Source: an uncultured Pseudomonadota bacterium (lineage in GTDB: Bacteria; Lernaellota; Lernaellaia; Lernaellales; Lernaellaceae). Taken from it: DNA of 7,984 nt. The notes below the pieces were generated by a model. It worked only from the letters and a program-made list of their open reading frames with translations. It made no database searches and was not told where the DNA came from. Each line of letters begins with the position of its first letter. The stretch's first letter is position 1. Both the position numbers and the translations under genes were made by a program. Below, piece by piece: positions 6,153-7,984 of this stretch. The stretch lies in NCBI GenBank assembly GCA_937967875.1, contig CALBTQ010000269.1:1-7984 (forward strand), given 5' to 3'.

Positions 6153-6821
6153 TCAGCCCCGCCCCACCGCCGGGGATTGATCGAGATTCAACAGGCCCGC
6201 GCGCAACAACAGCGCCCGCGCCTGATGACACAAATGACCCGCCGCCACGCCTTTTCCGGCCTGATCAAGCGCGTCGAGGTTGACGCCGCCGGCCAGGTAC
6301 AGCGCCTGCTCGCCCACCGCCGCCAGCACCAGCGAGGGCAGCGGCCACAACAGCAGATACTGCGAGGATTCATCGGGCGCGACCGTCAGCGTCGACGCGA
6401 GGGTCAGCGTACCGCTCGCCTGCGCGAACGAAGCCACGCCCCCCCACTGCCCTTCGCCGGCGCCGGCGATGATAAGCACCGAGCCGCCGGCGAACAGATC
6501 GTCCGGGTAGCTTTGCAGCGCCGCGTCGACCAGCGTGCCCGTCATGCCGGAGTCCGCGCGGCCGAATTGATGCAGATGATCGGTCGTCGGCACAGGTAGT
6601 CCTTGCAACCACGTATTACGCAGCGACGTCATCAGCGGCGGTCCCGCCAGCGGGCAGGCCGCGATGTGCCGCGACGCCGTACAGGCCAGCGTTTCCTTGT
6701 TCGCCGTCGATTGGCCGGTCCAAGCCGCGCTGTGACGGTGGTGCAGCGCATAGGCGTCGATCGCCGCCGTCGTGACCAGGCTGTCGGCCTGCGGATGGCC
6801 GAGAATCGCGTTGATCGCCAT
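6153..6821 (-). CDS. DnaT-like / head-tail connector candidate with an inserted beta module (222 aa)
   Basis: The start was chosen at the ATG at 6821, because AAGGAG sits 7 nt upstream (6829-6834); an ATG 17 codons further out has no comparable site. The N-terminus (MAINAILGHPQADSLV, then AAIDAYALHHRHSAAWTG, then TANKETLACTASRHIAA) follows the layout of DnaT-like phage proteins annotated as ssDNA-binding or head-tail connector. In those, an AxAY..R...W stretch precedes a helix that ends in a residue run before a Pro/Leu-rich loop. Residues ~98-160 (YPDDLFAGGSVLIIAGAGEG, then LTLASTLTVAPDESSQYLLL) look like an inserted beta module of the kind seen in other virion proteins. Residues 163-210 form a C-terminal helical part (VLAAVGEQALYLAGG). 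It is the only gene between capsid and tail tube, which suggests a connector or completion role at the neck. The family call is tentative. Confidence 0.58.
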   Translation of the reverse strand: MAINAILGHPQADSLVTTAAIDAYALHHRHSAAWTGQSTANKETLACTASRHIAACPLAGPPLMTSLRNTWLQGLPVPTTDHLHQFGRADSGMTGTLVDAALQSYPDDLFAGGSVLIIAGAGEGQWGGVASFAQASGTLTLASTLTVAPDESSQYLLLWPLPSLVLAAVGEQALYLAGGVNLDALDQAGKGVAAGHLCHQARALLLRAGLLNLDQSPAVGRG

Positions 6822-6828
6822 AAAGCGT

Positions 6829-6834
6829 CTCCTT
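6829..6834 (-). promoter_or_regulatory. Ribosome binding site deciding the connector start
   Basis: AAGGAG on the minus strand, 7 nt from the ATG at 6821. It rules out the longer reading, which would begin inside the GC hairpin and add an arginine-rich leader. Confidence 0.8.
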
Positions 6835-6842
6835 GTACAAGA

Positions 6843-6870
6843 GGCCGGGAGGCGTTGCGGCCCCCCGGCC
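6843..6870 (-). promoter_or_regulatory. Strong GC hairpin upstream of the connector gene
   Basis: The arms 6861-6870 and 6843-6852 form 10 pairs (one G-U) around an 8-nt loop. It lacks a clean U-run, so it is more likely an attenuator, an RNase barrier or part of a tandem terminator than an efficient terminator alone. It ends 8 bases before the AAGGAG of the connector gene and could also lower that gene's translation. Confidence 0.55.
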
Positions 6871-6877
6871 ATGGGGG

Positions 6878-6906
6878 AAAGAAAGGTCCGTCAGCGCCAA
6901 CGGACC
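6878..6906 (-). terminator. Candidate intrinsic terminator after the capsid gene
   Basis: Seven bases after the capsid TGA the transcript folds as GGTCCGT-TGGCGCTG-ACGGACC and continues TTTCTTT. The stem is 7 bp and perfect, with a near-continuous U-tract. A partial terminator here would keep capsid transcripts abundant and reduce read-through into connector and tail genes, as is common in phage structural operons. Confidence 0.62.
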
Positions 6907-6913
6907 GGCAGGG

Positions 6914-7774
6914 TCACGCGTTGGTCTGCAAGTCGACTCCGAACGTGTCGCGCAGTTCGGCGAAGCCGTAGATCACATCGACCGTCACCAGCGTGCCCAG
7001 GTACTGCGGCACGTAGTTGGCCTGCACGCGCGGCCCAAGCTGGATGGCCAGGCCGAACGCGCCTTTCTGGAACAGCAGGTTGTGGTGAATGTAATCGGGG
7101 CTCGAACCGCTGCGCACGACGTTGCTCGACACGTAGACCGGCACGCCGTACAGTTCGCCCAGCAGGCCGCTTTTGGTCGGCAACGCTTCGCCGTTCTGTC
7201 CGACGTAGCTCATGCTGACGAACTCGGCGGTGCCCAGCATCTCGTTTTTCTGCAGCGGCGAAATGATCATCGCGCGTTCGCTCAACGGCGCACCGGCGTT
7301 GTCCAGGTACTCGATGCCGTCGCGCAGATCGGCCGCGACGATCGCATCGCCGCAACTCACGTATTGCGTCAAGCCGCTGTACAGGCCCAGCAGCGCCGCG
7401 TCGATCGCCTTGGCGATCGCGTAGCCGGCCTTCTTGGTGTACACCTCGCGCAGACTCTGTTTGGCCTGCACCGCGACGATGTCCTCGATCAGGAAGCTGA
7501 CTTCCTTGTGCTGATTCAGCGCGATATCCACCTTGCCTTCGGTGTTGGCCTGCGGCGTCACCTCGGTGTTCGCGGTTTTGTTGTTGGCGGAAAAATCGGC
7601 CACGGTCGGCACATGGATGATGTCGCCGCCGCCGGCGGCCGCATCGTCAAAGCGCGTGACCAGCTCGGCCATGACCAGGTTGGCCTCGGCGGCCTCGATG
7701 ACGTCGAGCGTCCACAGCTCCGGAATGAAATTCGCGGCGGTCGTGGTCGTGACGTGATTGGATCCCAGACCCAT
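6914..7774 (-). CDS. Major capsid protein, HK97-fold type (286 aa)
   Basis: The ATG at 7774 has an ideal AAGGAGG with 6 nt spacing, the strongest ribosome binding site in the window, as expected for the most abundant virion protein. The N-terminus (ANFIPELWTLDVIEAAEANL, 14-33) and GGDIIHVPTVADF (49-61) match the N-arm and E-loop start of compact capsid proteins. EVSFLIEDIVAVQ (91-103) and KKAGYAIAKAIDAALLGLYSG (114-134) correspond to the spine helix region. ERAMIISPLQKNEML (166-180) corresponds to the peripheral domain strand with the common 'isP' signature. The C-terminal part (GLAIQLGPRVQANYVPQYLG) returns to strands of the axial domain. There is no long N-terminal scaffold (delta) domain, so scaffolding would have to come from another gene, perhaps the partial gene upstream. 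It assembles the icosahedral shell. The assignment is by pattern, with no alignment. Confidence 0.83.
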   Translation of the reverse strand: MGLGSNHVTTTTAANFIPELWTLDVIEAAEANLVMAELVTRFDDAAAGGGDIIHVPTVADFSANNKTANTEVTPQANTEGKVDIALNQHKEVSFLIEDIVAVQAKQSLREVYTKKAGYAIAKAIDAALLGLYSGLTQYVSCGDAIVAADLRDGIEYLDNAGAPLSERAMIISPLQKNEMLGTAEFVSMSYVGQNGEALPTKSGLLGELYGVPVYVSSNVVRSGSSPDYIHHNLLFQKGAFGLAIQLGPRVQANYVPQYLGTLVTVDVIYGFAELRDTFGVDLQTNA

Positions 7775-7810
7775 GATGGTCCTCCTTGTTTACGTTGTTG
7801 ATGAGACGGT

Positions 7811-7984
7811 TCAGTGCCCGAGTTCGGCGGCCAGCCGTTCGAGCTCCGGACGCAAGCGCCGCAGGTCATCCACACCGAGGTGGCGCAACGCCTCGGCGGT
7901 CAGCGGCAAGCCGGGCACGCCGGGCCGTCCGCCCGCGCCGGTCCCCGCGCCTGCGGCGACCAGGTTGAGATCGGAAGAGCGGCG
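7811..7984 (-). CDS. C-terminus of an unidentified gene upstream of the capsid gene (partial)
   Basis: The frame is open from the right edge to a TGA at 7811-7813, 36 bases before the capsid ATG. The genuine part reads LNLVAAGAGTGAGG, then a GRPGVPGLPL linker, and a charged helical end (EALRHLGVDDLRRLRPELER). The outermost residues (RRSSD) come from the adapter-like bases at 7968-7984 and should be disregarded. Position just before a capsid gene without its own scaffold domain suggests a scaffolding or head-maturation protein. About 52 residues are too few to decide. Confidence 0.55.
   Translation of the reverse strand, partial: RRSSDLNLVAAGAGTGAGGRPGVPGLPLTAEALRHLGVDDLRRLRPELERLAAELGH
7968..7984. 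other. Illumina adapter-like sequence at the contig end (likely artefact)
   Basis: Bases 7968-7980 are AGATCGGAAGAGC, the 13-base common core of Illumina adapters. The next GG also matches the older paired-end version; the last two bases diverge. An exact 13-mer at the very edge by chance is very unlikely, so this is most likely untrimmed read-through and not genome sequence. Confidence 0.85.

Noticed and set aside
4772..6283. 503-codon open frame on the plus strand
   Set aside because: It is antisense to the tail tube gene and very arginine-rich, a shadow of GC-rich coding on the other strand.
6822..6872. Longer start for the connector gene at 6872
   Set aside because: There is no good ribosome binding site, and the added residues would be encoded within the GC hairpin. 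The ATG at 6821 has AAGGAG at ideal spacing.

Overview
The window reads as part of the structural (virion) module of a tailed phage or prophage. All supported genes are on the minus strand, so the order of expression runs from the right end of the window to the left. The host cannot be named. Most of the DNA is GC-rich (60-base lines counted by hand reach about 70%). Most starts are ATG behind strong AGGAGG-type ribosome binding sites, and TGA is the stop almost everywhere, which fits a GC-rich bacterial host. No integrase, terminase, portal, tRNA, CRISPR array or attachment site is visible. The last 17 bases match the start of a common Illumina adapter, so the right edge is probably a contig end.

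In transcription order: the C-terminus of an unidentified head gene (7811-7984, partial); an HK97-fold-like major capsid protein (6914-7774); a short non-coding stretch with a terminator-like hairpin and a second strong GC hairpin; a 222-aa DnaT-like/head-tail connector candidate (6153-6821); a 444-aa tail tube protein (4784-6118); and a tail assembly chaperone (4366-4773). The chaperone is extended by a programmed -1 frameshift to a 235-aa G-T-like product (to 4067). The frameshift site is an A AAA AAC heptamer in register, followed at once by TGA and then by a 12-bp stem.

Next comes a two-gene cassette that does not look like phage morphogenesis. It holds a strikingly AT-rich, aromatic-rich 164-aa protein (3552-4046) and, directly abutting it, a 206-aa multi-pass membrane protein (2931-3551), closed by a terminator-like hairpin. 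It sits where tape-measure genes normally follow the chaperone, and its composition suggests recent acquisition (a 'moron'). After it comes a very short tape-measure-like protein (2014-2841, 275 aa). Last is a large protein running off the left edge (1-1974, at least 658 aa) with propeller-like segments on both sides of a concanavalin/LamG-like domain, probably a tail-tip or host-binding protein.

The core genes supply head shell, connector, tube, chaperone, ruler and tip. The set is unusually compact: only one gene separates capsid and tube, and no Dit/Tal/hub genes lie between the tape measure and the tip-like protein. The two points most worth following are the cassette of unknown function and the near-textbook frameshift signal.
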